The position numbers and the translations under genes were made by a program. Shown here in pieces: positions 1 through 10,199 of a stretch of 64,000 nt of DNA. The stretch is taken from positions 4,058,001-4,122,000 of the forward strand of contig JAPQWV010000028.1 of assembly GCA_027422505.1 (NCBI GenBank), given 5' to 3'. Each line of letters starts with the position of its first letter. The first letter of the stretch is position 1. The notes beneath the pieces are model-generated. The model saw nothing but the letters and a program-made list of their open reading frames with translations. It ran no database searches and was not told the DNA's origin. The stretch comes from Craterostigma plantagineum. Lineage: Eukaryota; Streptophyta; Magnoliopsida; Lamiales; Linderniaceae.

Positions 1-1364
1 GAGGAGGGGGGCACAATCAGCGATACTGAGTCTCGAGGTGATGAGAGGGACCCCAAGATAACGAACAGGGAGGGAGCCGAGAGGGATCCCCGTCACCGTG
101 TGGAGCCTATTTAGACGCTCGACTCTTCTAGAAATGAACATTTCGCTTTTATGAAGATTGGTCTGCAAGCCTGATAACGTAGCGAAATGGTCCAGACAAC
201 CTTTGAAGGTAGACACCGATTCAGAATCCGCATGGGAGAAGTGAAGGATATCTTCCACAAAGGAGAACATAAATAACTTTGTGGTCTCGCATTTCCAGTG
301 GTATCGGAAGTTGATGTTGCACCGAATTCTGTCTGTGATAATGCCATGTAAAACCTCCATCACGAGCGTGAAAAGGTACGGTGAGATAGGATCACCCTGA
401 CGGAGGCCACGACGGCCCTGGAAGAAGCCTTCAGGTCTGCCATTAATGTTAATCGAGTAATAAGGAACGTGAGACAAGCTCGAATCCACAGGAACATGGG
501 GCAGTCTCTTCATGACTAGTTTGACGCCTTTAAGCATCTTCACGACAGTGAACATGGGGCAGCCATCCACAGGAGTGCTCCACGAGTCTTCCACCAATTT
601 CGTGAAGCGAGGATCTTTGGTCAGGAAGTTATCAAATCTGAACACGGTCCCCATTGCCCCTCGGCGGATTATTAGCCTCCAATATGAGTGGAGAGTGATC
701 AGACGTAAAGGGGAGTGCACAACGATAAGTAAGGTCGCCAAAGCGGGCAAACTAAGCAGGGTTTCCCATCATTCTATCCAATTTACGCCAGATGGCCGCC
801 GTGCCGCTTTGTTGGTTATACCACGTAAAAGTTGGCCCCACATGGAAGATTTATGAGGTCAGACGAAGTAAAGCAAGCTGCCATATCAGGGCAGCCGCCC
901 CCCATCGTGCCACCACGTGCCTCCGAGTTGTCCAAGATCGCATTAAAGTCCCCCATAACGACCCAAGGGGTATCCACCCGAGACCGAGAAGTCGCAACAA
1001 GATCAGCCCATCGGCGATCCGCCCGTACATTGAGTCCATAGATAAACGAGATATAGAACACCTGCATGTCGTCCAAGCTGAGGATTTTACCGTGGATGGC
1101 CTGAGTGGTATAAGCCTCGATAGTCACCGCCACGGAGCTAGTGTCCCATCCAACCCAAATGCGAGAAGCAGGTCCATTATCATACTCATAAAACCAACTC
1201 CAATTATTAATCGACTGAGTAATCGATGAAGCGTTCTGCTCAGAAACCCGTGTTTCAATAAGACCCATAATTTTCAGATTGTTTTTTCCCACCAACTCCT
1301 TTACAGCCCATCTGTGGTCTATCCTGTTCAGACCACGAGTATTCCAAACGGCCGTAGGGATCAT
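1..1364 (-). pseudogene. LINE-A ORF2 remnant (endonuclease and part of reverse transcriptase)
   Basis: The product would have been a protein with an APE-type endonuclease and a reverse transcriptase that copies LINE RNA at the target site. From the ATG at 1364, residues 1-180 match the endonuclease of LINE-B: the AVWNTRGLNR start, LIETRVSEQN and VVMGDFNAIL are all present. A frameshift near 820-830 ends this frame. The SDHSPL endonuclease motif then appears in another frame around 680. About 1 kb encoding the region between endonuclease and RT fingers is missing near 500-530. RT sequence resumes with GLRQGDPISPYLFTLVMEVL. The RT catalytic motif, FADD in LINE-B, reads FVED here (near 255-270). 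The gene continues beyond the left edge. Dead copy, high confidence. Confidence 0.85.
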
Positions 1365-3487
1365 GAAGTACCCGTGAGAAGGGCTGCTCTAGGACCCTCA
1401 GTTGTGTTGTTTTCCCATTCAAGCTCAGCGAGCACCGCAAAAGGATTATGGTCACTTGTAGATATACTACCAGAAGCTGTACTTGTCGAGCAAGCCTCAG
1501 TCGGCTGTCGTGCCGTCTTTGGGTGCTCTTGGGGTCTATGGCTGTCCCGATCATTGTTAACTAAGTTGGTAGAGGTGTGGGTCTCCACAAGCGCTGCTTT
1601 GCATTTGTCCTTTCTCGTCAGGTGGCGCCATTCATGCCGAGTTTGCAATCCATTTGTGGGTTGGCTGTTCAGCCGTGTGGATCTATGCGTGCCCTTCTGT
1701 TGTCCTTGCAGCCTTGGCATTCCACGTGTGGTGCCTACCTTCGTTGAAATGGGTGATTGTGGTCTGGCCGGTTCGGGCTTGTTCTTGGGACAGTTTCTAC
1801 TTCCATGGTTCCAAGTGTTGCATGCCTCACATTTGTTAGGCTTCCACTAGTATTCAAGATGAATGGGGACAATGTTGGCTTGTCCACCCTCATTGGTAGG
1901 GATCCTCGCGTTGAATTGTTCGACGAATGGTTCCTCCAACATCTTTTCGACGCAAACTCTAGCATATTCGAGCCTTTCCGCAGTGGCCGTCATAGCGTCC
2001 GCAAAATGAGGCTTTCCAATGACGCTAGCCACAATGCCAAGTCCTTCTTGGGTCCAGAATTCCGTTGGAACGTTACGCAATTTGATCCAAAGTGGGACAG
2101 CCGTGTGCTGTTTTTTCTGAAACGACATACCCACCCACCCTGTTTCGAGGAAGAGAGGTTGCCCCTGCATAATCCATGGGCCTCCTTCCAAGACCGCCGT
2201 TAAGTCTTCAGCCGTCTCGAACCTGAACTTGAAAAATCCATTGATCGTGGCTCGAACCTCAGCAATGTTAGGCCACATAGAGCGAGCGAAGCGCTCGACA
2301 TGTGGAAAATACGGTCTCTTTCCCAGAAATTAGCCAACAAGTGTGTGATCCCATCTAGTCGTCCCTCTCTGGACCACTTCCCAGGGGGGGCACGCCTCGG
2401 CTTTGCCGTTAATTATATAAGGCACCGTGTATGATAAGTTGAGACGCTTCGAGGGTGATCGTCTTGGTTCATGACGGTTGACGATGTTGCCTTGGACCAC
2501 GGCTTTGAAGGAGGTATTATGGGTCTTCGCCGCTGCCCCCAAGGGGGATCGTGGGCTAGCCGAACTGCCACTAATGCCCTTAAGGTTGTGGTCGCTTAAA
2601 GGGGCCCTAGCCAGCCGGCCCATGCTTGGAGTCACCTCAGCCGGCATAATGGGCAGTTGCACGTTACGAGGTGGGTGCCCTATGATCGGCCCTAAACCAC
2701 CAGCCGGTGTTGTTGAGGACCGGTGGTTAGGGAGACGGCGATCATTAATGGGGAGTAAAGGCTGCTCGGCATCCGACGCGTCTTCGACCAGCGGGGCAGA
2801 ATCATCGGGGCCCGCCGAGGTGGCGACGTTCACATCATGTGGAGTGCCAATAGGAGTACCATTAGGGTTAGTATGAGGGGACCGATTCATAGTCCTTCCT
2901 ATCGCAGCCGCCGCGGCCTCATGGTGGGTTCCTTCGATAGCAGAGGTAGCAATGTTCGTCACTGAGCTCGGGTGCGTGATATCATGCCTGTTAGGTGCGC
3001 CGGCCGCTGATTGAGGTGGCCCAATATTAGAAACCCTAGGCCCGTTCATGAAGGACATGGGCAGAATCCTAGGGTTTTGGGCGATTTTCTGAGCCGTCAC
3101 AGCCACCGTAGGTGGTAAATAACCCTCCTCCTCGATGGGCGGCAAGTGATGCGTCGTAGGTGGTGGGGTTCCCCGGTGCAAGGGAGGACGGCGATCAAAT
3201 ATCGGGTCTTGGACTGGCATAATATGGCTCGTAGAGCGTTTTTTCCGACGGTGGTGTAGGGGCGCTGCAAGTTGTTGGGTGTTGTCGACCATGGCCACGT
3301 TAAAGGTAATCGCCAGCCCTTCAAAAGCGGCCACACTCGCCGTCACAAGGCTCTTCTTATGCGGAAGGCTGACGCGACTCACAAAAGCTTCGAAGGCCGC
3401 CACATCAAATCCATCATCAAAATCAGAAATATTGTTCCTAAGCTGTTCGTAGTCCGGCAAGTGCGCGAATAGGTCCAGCTCATCCAT
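1361..3487 (-). pseudogene. LINE-A ORF1 remnant (gag-like RNA-binding protein)
   Basis: Plant L1 ORF1 proteins bind the element RNA. The start is the ATG at 3487 (MDELD), which aligns with MDDSA of LINE-B; the LPDYE and HHRRKKRSTSH motifs that follow are shared. A DUF4283-type domain lies around 1900-2330, and a CCHC finger around 1800-1845 reads KCEACNTWNHGSRNC. The frame stays the same from 3487 to 1361 and is broken only by two nonsense codons, at about 2330 (a TAA where LINE-B has Tyr) and about 1847 (a TAG where LINE-B has Glu). The last codon overlaps the ORF2 ATG as ATGA. The C-terminal tail (PFAVLAELE) is in frame here, unlike in LINE-B. Confidence 0.85.
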
Positions 3488-3823
3488 CAGAGGCGAATGG
3501 TGGGGCGGAAGGAGGAAGGATGACGGTGGAAGATGAAGAGACGCGAGAGAGAGAAGAAGCGGGAAAGGAGAGCGGTCACAGCCCTCCCATCGCCGTCTGG
3601 TCCCGGCGTGGAGGGCGGAGGTTGGTTGAAGTCCCCGGTCTGCAGTCAGGTGGGGTAGTCGTCGGCGGCTAAGAAGGTGGTTGGCGTTTGTGATGGGTCG
3701 ATCAAGAAGGTGAAAGGTCACGTTGGAGTTAGTGTGTGAAAATCGCACGCACTGGAGGTGTTTTTTCTTCTTTTTTTTCTTCTTTTTCTAGACACCCTTT
3801 ATTCTATATTTTACTAAGTCTCT

Positions 3824-4466
3824 ATTGCTTTCGTTACCTTCACTGATGATCACTCTCGCTTTGGCAAGGTGTATCTCATGAAGAATAAGTCTGATACTTT
3901 TGAATGGTTCAAAGAGTACAAGGCTTTGGTGAAAAATCAAACTGGAAAGAGCATTAAAGCCGTTCGATCAGATTGAGGCGGCGAGTACATGAGCCTCGAG
4001 TTTGACGAGTTCTTGAAAGAGAACGGGATAATTTCACAGATGACACCGCCCGGAACACCGCAGTTGAACGGTGTGTCCGAACGCAGAAATCGAACTCTGT
4101 TGGATAAGGTTCGATCTATGCTAAGCTATACAGACCTGCCCGTTGTGGGGTCATGCCCTGTTGACAGCGGCACACATTCTGAATAGATGTCCTACAAAGT
4201 CTGTCAATCGTATTCCGTATCAGATATGGACAGGATGAAAATCGAGCTTGAATCACATTAGAATTTGGGGTTGCCCCGCGTTTGTGAAAAAGCTCAAGAC
4301 AGATAAACTGGAATCGAAGGCTGTGAAAGGACGTTTTGTCGGGTATCCTGAGGATTCCATGGGATACCAGTTTTACTTACACGATGATCAGAGAATCGTT
4401 GTAGCCCTTCAGGCTACTTTCTCGAAGAAGATTTCGTTCGAGAAGGTGGAGCGGGTCGCGAAGTAA
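3824..4466 (+). pseudogene. Copia-1 integrase fragment
   Basis: Copia integrase inserts the cDNA into the genome. Motifs visible in order are FVTFTDDHSRFGKVYLM near the start, a VRSD followed by an in-frame stop (near 3976) in place of Gly/Arg before GGEYMS, then TPPGTPQLNGVSERRNRTL, which carries the catalytic Glu region. The frame shifts near 4150-4250 and continues as IRIWGCPAFVKKLKTDKLES and KGRFVGYP, the usual C-terminal Copia integrase signature. The frame closes at 4466. At least one stop and one frameshift make this a pseudogene. Confidence 0.85.
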
Positions 4467-4503
4467 CTCTTGGAGAGTATTCAGAAGCGCTTCACAAACT
4501 CCA

Positions 4504-5152
4504 GTGTCGGGTAGAGTATCTCTCCAGCCTGAGAGATATGGGATGGTCCACATCGAGCACGAGGTTGCTGCCATGGAAGGGCACGTCGGAGACGATCCCA
4601 CTACCTATGACCAGGCAATCAGGGATAAAGATTCGGAGAAATGGCTTATAGCTATGCAAGCCGAAATGGATTCTATGCACGAAAACCAAGTCTGGACTCT
4701 AGTAGACCTCCCAGATGGTTTTAGACCCATTGGGTGTAAATGGATCTACAAGAGAAAGATAGGATCTGACGGATTGGTTGATACATACAAAGCTAGGCTT
4801 GTGGCGAAAGGGTACAGTCAAAAAGAGCGCATTGACTATGAGGAGACCTTTTCGCCTGTTGCTATGATGAAGTCCATTCGAACATTGCTTGCGATAACTG
4901 CGCACTATGACTATGAGATCTGGCAGATGGATGTGAAAACTGCGTTCCTAAATGGAAACCTCAAGGAGGAAATATATATGGAGCAGCCCAAGGGTTTTAC
5001 ATCGCAAGGAGATGCTCATAAGGTGTGCAAACTGAACAAGTCTATTTATGAACTGAAACAAGCCTCCAGAAGCTGGAATCTTCGGTTCGATGAAGTGGTC
5101 AAGGGCCATGGATTCTCAAAGAACGAAGACGAACCTTGCGTCTACAAGAAAA
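4504..5152 (+). pseudogene. Copia-1 reverse transcriptase, first segment
   Basis: This segment covers the amino half of a Copia RT (RVT_2 family). [53 protein letters not shown] and IYMEQPKGF are typical and in the right order. The first catalytic Asp lies in QMDVKTAFLNG. The reading frame is open to the exact point where Gypsy-A begins (after the GAAAA duplication) and continues at 13404 with the YVDDILL catalytic box. The upstream stretch 4467-4503 links it to the integrase in a shifted frame. Confidence 0.9.
5148..5152 (+). repeat. Target-site duplication of Gypsy-A, left copy (GAAAA)
   Basis: GAAAA directly precedes the LTR start TGTAATACCC. The same five bases follow the 3' LTR end at 13399-13403. 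Five base pairs is the usual duplication for Ty3/Gypsy integrases, and the two flanks join the split Copia RT frame. Confidence 0.95.
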
Positions 5153-5159
5153 TGTAATA

Positions 5160-5180
5160 CCCGTAAAATCTAATTACGGG
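5160..5180 (+). promoter_or_regulatory. LTR-start hairpin CCCGTAA-N7-TTACGGG
   Basis: A perfect 7-bp stem with a 7-nt loop begins seven bases inside the LTR. The same arrangement with small changes starts other Gypsy LTRs in this window (10207, 42599 minus, 56273, 60455, 23245 minus). Its position at the integrase-recognised end suggests a structural or end-recognition role, but that is inference. Confidence 0.6.
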
Positions 5181-5675
5181 ATTTACGATTTAAGTAGTGA
5201 TGAAAATATTTAATTAAGAACTTTTGGATTAATTAGTATTTTCGATGATACGATGTCTTCATATCTTTATACCTTTAAGTGACTTATGTGCCTATATGAT
5301 TTCATGTTGTGTGATTTATAATTCTTATGTGTGTTACGAATTAGAACTGATGCGACTGCATGGAACATATTTTATGATCTTACGCGTCAACGTGATTTCA
5401 TATTAGGTGCTATTAGGGTTACTAACCAAGTAGAAGAATTAATTAAATTTAGGTTAGTTATCTATTTTAGGGTTTTTAGTACATGGCATGCTCACCTAGC
5501 AGATTTGATTTAGTATATTAAGTATTGATACCACGTTTTGGGAAACACGAATTGGTAGGAATAATTTCGAAACACATCTCACACAACCTTGGTATTAATT
5601 AATCAACCCCGAAATCTATAGTTTTGAGAGAAAGCCAACTTTGAAATACAAGTAGTATAAATATCGAAATAAGAA

Positions 5676-5933
5676 GATCTCGAGATATATGAATCTCAAA
5701 ATCCTTGAGGCTCGAAAGCTTGTAGTCTCGAGATCCTGGCTTTAAGAGAGAACAAATTTTACCACCTTAAGATCTCGAGGTTTTGAAATGTCGAGATATT
5801 GAAGCTCGAGATCTTTGAAGACTGAAATCCTTAAAGTCGAAATTATGAGGCTTAAGACTGATAGAGCTCGAGATCTTTGAAGTTGAAGTCCTCAAAACTC
5901 GAGATCAAGAATAAGAAGAAAAGATGTCGAGAC
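5676..5933 (+). repeat. Cluster 1 of TCGAGA / CTCGAG motifs in the Gypsy-A LTR
   Basis: About eight copies of TCGAG occur in 260 bp, usually as CTCGAGATC or ATGTCGAGA. Spacing is irregular (15-60 bp), so it is not a simple tandem repeat. The motif core CTCGAG/TCTCGAGA is palindromic. The 3' LTR has the same cluster at 10723-10980. Confidence 0.8.
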
Positions 5934-6602
5934 CTTGAAATACTAAATTCTAGGGTATTCTAAGCAAGTTGAAAACTAAGATGAGATAATAATTAAGATA
6001 AAGTTGCCGATGTCAATTGTTTATTATCACACGCAAACTTAGATAAGGATCGAAAAGGGGTTAAGATAGTTCACTTCTAAACCTTCGAAAAACCTAAGCA
6101 CAAGAGAGAACTACCTTGAAGTCTCGCACAAATCTGGGAAGAAAGGTATAAACCATTATAATTTCATTATTAGCATGTTATATGTGTAGCTCTAACTTGA
6201 ATTAATAAGTACATGTTAAGTACTCTATATGAACTGGGAATTAGAGCATACCCTTTTAGGGTTTAACATGTATTGTAAGGAACTTTGATTGTAGATATTG
6301 ATTTAGGATTTCGATCACAGGTTTTCAATGTTACATTAGTGGAAATTCCGTTGATATGCATAAGGTTCTAGGAATTATTAAGCTTAAAAAGAAAAAGAAA
6401 ATTTGATATGATTAGGGTTTATATAAATCGGTTCTTGAAAGTTTAATGAACAGCTTAAAGTTCATAGGATATTCATACCATTCTTGAAAATATACTTTCG
6501 ATTGAGAGGTTAGATGACGAGCAATAAGATCCTAATTGATAAATTTTCGAATTCTGTTAGTTATTAAGGGATGATTTCGAGGTCTTTATAAATGATTAAA
6601 AA

Positions 6603-6965
6603 TGTCGAGAGCTATTGACCTCGAGATCCTTAAGTAATGTTGATATTATGTCGAGATGTTATATATATCCAATGAACAAACTTATCGAGATCTTTGTGTA
6701 GTTTAAATATCGAACCTTTGTTAAATCATGTCGAGATCCATTGTATAATACATATCGAGATTAATTACGCAAGTAAGCTTAAGAATGATGTCGAGATCTA
6801 TATTGAAAATTAATATCGATATTCAGTTATAAGAGCTCGACATCTTATTTAATATTGATACATCTCTCGACATTTAGCTTATAAAATTATATAAATCTCG
6901 AGATCTATTTTAATGTAGACATCGAAATCCTATATGCTATATCAAGGAGTATTTTTCGAGATCTA
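6603..6965 (+). repeat. Cluster 2 of TCGAGA / CTCGAG motifs in the Gypsy-A LTR
   Basis: About eleven copies occur in 360 bp on both strands, including ATCTCGAGATCT (a perfect 12-bp palindrome near 6896-6907) and several TCGAGATCT. About 650 bp nearly free of the motif separates it from cluster 1. The copy in the 3' LTR is at 11649-12010. Confidence 0.8.
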
Positions 6966-8360
6966 TATCTAAGATAGTAATCTTCAGTTTAGGTTAAAGT
7001 TCTAAATTTAGGGTTTCGAAATTTATAAGTCAAAACTAGGGTTTTCAAATTAAGCCAATTTCGTGAAATTAAAATTAGACTAACAAACCCTAATTTTTAT
7101 ATGTTCCCATATTTAGGATTTGAAGATTAACGACTTATCGATAAGCTAATAGCTAAGGATACCAGGTAAGTGGAAATCGCAACTACAACACATAATTTTT
7201 TTATGTGTATGAAATTATGTGTGCTTTTATGATTTTATGTGACGTGTCTATGTGCTTATATGATTTTATGTGAGTTCTTACGTGATTTAATTACGTTATA
7301 CGATGACATGATACGCATATTCATGGCATGAGCATGTGCACGCACGACTAGTACGAGAGTCAGGGAGATAGCGTGCATGAGTATAAGATCGCTTGAATGC
7401 GATATGTATATTTGCCGATATGGGCATTTGTGTCGACTCAATGACGAGTCACGGCTCTTCTATGCTACCACGGCGATTCACGAAGCCGAATTACCTGATT
7501 CACGAAAGGTAGGGGGAATACCCCGTAGCGGGAGATGCAACCTGGAGGATGCGACTCGAGGGTATGAGGGCACCGAGGGAACCTCGAGTGTTGGCGACCT
7601 CGTAGTAAGCTACCAGTGAGAAGCGCCCGCGTGTCAGACCGCATTGGGATGGAAAGGCGTCTTAGGGTTAAACGAAATTTGTGTGCCCGGGTTAGCCTCT
7701 CAATGTGACTGCATTGGGATTGAAAGGCACTGGTAGCCTCTCAGTGTGTACTGCATTGGGATTGAAAGGCACCATAGGGTTACGCACAGATTGAGTACTC
7801 GGGTTTAGCCTCCCAGTGTGTGTACTGCCACTTATTTATAACCTTAGGGGTTTGAGCTCTATATGGTGCATAGTAAGATTGAAAGCCGAGGGCCCAACAT
7901 GAAATGAGGAAATGAGGAAATGAGAAGGTCAAGAAGGATGAGAGAAATAGATAGCATTGGCGCGAACGCCTTCGCTATTTAGGTCATGTGCATTGCATGC
8001 ATGGTTTTCACTTACTGAGCTTTATAAGCTCATTCCACGTTTTTATGTGTTGTAGGACCCCGCGATCATGATACGTGATCATTTTCACGGCGAGGCCAAC
8101 TTTTGAAGCCGGGGGCTTTTGAGATGGAAGTGTGTGCATGGATGTGACCTTGTGGAGGCCCAGTAGATAGATTTATTTTGACCCGCATGCGCGCTTTCCT
8201 ATGTAAATAGGACCCATGATAACTTTGTAGGTATAGTTACGATTTCTTTTTATGAAAGGAAAAATTTTATACGGAATTTCGTACGATATATTTCGTTATT
8301 AGAACATTAGTCGTGTAGACTAGTGTAGAAAGTAGTGGTGGAAGGCGGGGCTGCCACAGG

Positions 8361-8372
8361 TGGTATCAGAGC
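8361..8372 (+). other. Gypsy-A primer binding site (initiator Met tRNA)
   Basis: TGGTATCAGAGC lies two bases after the LTR end. It is complementary to the 3' end of plant initiator methionine tRNA, the usual primer for minus-strand synthesis in plant LTR retrotransposons. Confidence 0.9.
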
Positions 8373-8511
8373 TTAGGATATAGGTTCTGCAGACTGTCCA
8401 TGTACACACACTCAAAAGCACGGAAGCGGCCTTGCTTGTAAGTTTTATGTTATTATAAATTTCTGGTATTACATGATTTATTGGTCTTAGGAACGTTAAG
8501 ATAGAAGAACG

Positions 8512-9639
8512 ATGGGTAGAACAAGAAACGAAAATAGTGCGGGTGCAGATAAAGGAAAAGAACCTGCAGCCTCTACTGATAGTCGGGATGCGACTATCCT
8601 TCAGCTCGCGGAACTAGTCCGCCAACAATCTGCCCAAATTCAGCAACTGATCCAGCAACAAAATGCTGGCGGGCAATCGAGCAACGGATCCCCTCAGGCC
8701 GACAAAATTGAAATGGTCGGGGAAAGATTTCGCAAACTTAACCCCCCAACCTTTGAAGATGCTCTTGACCCATCCTCGGCTGAGGATTGGCTCCGAACCC
8801 TAGAAACTATGCTCCAACATAGCCGTACCCCTGAACCAGAAAAGGTCTTGTGCGCTAGCTACCTATTAAGGGGAAGCGCAGGTCATTGGTGGGATACCAT
8901 ACTAACTCTCGAAGATCCCTTGACAATGACCTGGGAGCGTTTCAAAGAGCTTTTCCGAAATAAGTATTTCACTGCTCCCGTTCGAGCCCAAAGGATGAAC
9001 GAGTTCATCAATCTCCGCCAAGGAGCAATGACGGTGGCGGAGTATATTCGAAAGTTCGAAGAGTTGTCTCGATTTGCAACCCACATGGTAAGTACGGATG
9101 CGTTGAAGATCGAGCGATTTATGGAAGGCTTGAAACCAGAACTTTATCGCGACGTTGGCATGGCTGGATTCCAAGGCGTTACTTATGCCCGAATGGCGGA
9201 ACGAGCCTTGATGGCTGAACAAGCGGAAAGCCGAATTGTACGAGCCCAGGTGATAAAAAGGAAATTCGAACAAGGCCCCAAAGGAAACGGAAATAACCCA
9301 AAGAAACCGTTTGTTCCTAAGAATGTGAAAACCAATTTCCAAAACCGCCCTGGACCACCTCAACAAACGAATCCGAATCAGGGGAGACCCCAATCGAATG
9401 CACCCGTATGCCCAAAATGTGCACGACGTCATCTAGGCGTCTGTTTCTCCCAAAACTCCACCTGCTTTAAATGTGGCAAGGCAGGCCACTACTCCGTAGT
9501 GTGCCCAGAGAATGCATCTGGAAGTCAGGGAGCAAATCAGGCTAAGCCGCTGACGGCCCCTGCTCGGGTATACGTGCTTACAGCGGAAGAAGCAGAAAAC
9601 AATCCATCCGAGACGGAAGGTACCATTCTAACCGATTAA
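8512..9639 (+). CDS. gag: Gypsy-A Gag (capsid/nucleocapsid), intact frame
   Basis: The 375-residue protein would form the virus-like particle and bind genomic RNA. Residues 1-60 are charged and then Gln-rich (a likely coiled coil: AELVRQQSAQIQQLIQQQ). Residues 75-240 form a Retrotrans_gag domain with PPTFEDALDP, AEDWLRTLETM, AGHWWDT, WERFKELFRNKYF and VAEYIRKFEELSRFA. Residues 245-300 are basic and Pro/Asn-rich. Residues 303-314 (CPKCARRHLGVC) and the zinc knuckle CFKCGKAGHYSVVC near 320-333 follow. The ATG is the first after the PBS leader. The frame is undamaged. The TAA at 9637 is followed in the same frame by a protease remnant, so the ancestor probably read gag and pol as one polyprotein. 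Confidence 0.93.
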   Translation: MGRTRNENSAGADKGKEPAASTDSRDATILQLAELVRQQSAQIQQLIQQQNAGGQSSNGSPQADKIEMVGERFRKLNPPTFEDALDPSSAEDWLRTLETMLQHSRTPEPEKVLCASYLLRGSAGHWWDTILTLEDPLTMTWERFKELFRNKYFTAPVRAQRMNEFINLRQGAMTVAEYIRKFEELSRFATHMVSTDALKIERFMEGLKPELYRDVGMAGFQGVTYARMAERALMAEQAESRIVRAQVIKRKFEQGPKGNGNNPKKPFVPKNVKTNFQNRPGPPQQTNPNQGRPQSNAPVCPKCARRHLGVCFSQNSTCFKCGKAGHYSVVCPENASGSQGANQAKPLTAPARVYVLTAEEAENNPSETEGTILTD

Positions 9640-9735
9640 ACCTCAACATGCATGTTAGTGGACTTAGGAGCCACACTTTCTTTTGTACCCACCACTTATG
9701 TGGTAAGACTCGGGAATTCTTTTAGCCGACTTTGT
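9640..9735 (+). pseudogene. Gypsy-A protease remnant
   Basis: In frame with gag but after its stop codon, MLVDLGATLSFVPTTYV matches the active-site region of Gypsy aspartic proteases, normally DSGATHSF. The catalytic D-S/T-G is D-L-G here. The frame closes soon after. Nothing recognisable as protease core, RT, RNase H or integrase follows; 9736-10190 is non-coding filler leading to the polypurine tract. Confidence 0.7.
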
Positions 9736-10190
9736 TGATACCAGTTCAAGTGTCGACCTGAATCATGATCGTAGTAGAAAGGCATTCGAAGTAGGAATTC
9801 GTACCTGAATTCCTGAAACCTAAGATTCAATAATATTCGGGGTATAATTCAATGCCCCAATCTTTTGATCATCCTGAGAAAACATGTTCGTTCGATATCA
9901 GAATAGCGCAGCGGAAGCGTGATGGACGCTAAAAATTTTCAATCTCCGCCTAAGATAGAATTTTAGGAGTTCTTGTTAGCTCTTCGAGGAAATACGAGTT
10001 CCACTAAGTGACACAACCTTCATATCTATTCCATCAGGATCATATTCCTTTCTATCCTCGAAAGTTAATTGAGATTCCTTGATAACTTCCTAAGGTGAAT
10101 TTCTATCACCTAACCATGCCAGTTCAACTCCCTACCAATCGTTACCCTAAATTGTCCAATCGACGGAATTTCGGGGGCGAATTCTTTTAC
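9736..10190 (+). other. Gypsy-A 3' internal non-coding segment
   Basis: No coding frame of any family was recognised in these 455 bp. It stands where about 3 kb of pol would lie in a complete element. It leads into the polypurine tract. Confidence 0.6.
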
Positions 10191-10199
10191 GGGGGAGGA
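10191..10199 (+). other. Gypsy-A polypurine tract
   Basis: GGGGGAGGA lies directly upstream of the 3' LTR TG. This is the plus-strand primer site for reverse transcription. Confidence 0.9.

Larger units (their letters stand above)
1..3800 (-). mobile_element. LINE-A: decayed L1-type LINE, minus strand, 3' part outside the window
   Basis: Reading from right to left there is a 5' leader of about 300 bp, ORF1 and then ORF2, which leaves the window at position 1. Both frames align by eye with the better preserved LINE-B (13668-20270). The 5' boundary near 3800 is set by where Copia integrase sequence resumes on the plus strand, so this LINE was probably inserted into Copia-1. The 3' tail and any target-site duplication are not visible. 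Nonsense codons, frameshifts and an internal deletion make it non-functional. Confidence 0.85.
5153..8358 (+). repeat. Gypsy-A 5' LTR
   Basis: It starts TGTAATACCCG and ends GGGGCTGCCACA. Landmarks inside are a start hairpin (5160-5180), two clusters of CTCGAG-type motifs (5676-5933 and 6603-6965), a 21-nt hairpin-like element with a perfect CAG/GTAAGT splice-donor consensus (about 7164-7186), two short hairpins (7388-7403 and 7435-7450), and three repeats of a CATTGGGATTGAAAGGC-type unit (7640-7830). There is no coding content; short frames here are chance. Confidence 0.95.

Noticed and set aside
1314..1850. 178-residue plus frame opposite LINE-A
   Set aside because: Antisense shadow of the ORF1/ORF2 junction.
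5331..5513. Small ORF repeated at 10378-10560
   Set aside because: It is the same stretch of the two LTRs; no ATG-led conserved protein is evident.
6603..6965. CRISPR-like array
   Set aside because: Motifs are 6-12 bp with irregular spacing in a plant LTR; nothing resembles CRISPR repeats or cas genes.
7256..7619. Small ORFs repeated at 12302-12635
   Set aside because: LTR sequence; one of the two plus frames is disrupted between the copies, so coding is not conserved.
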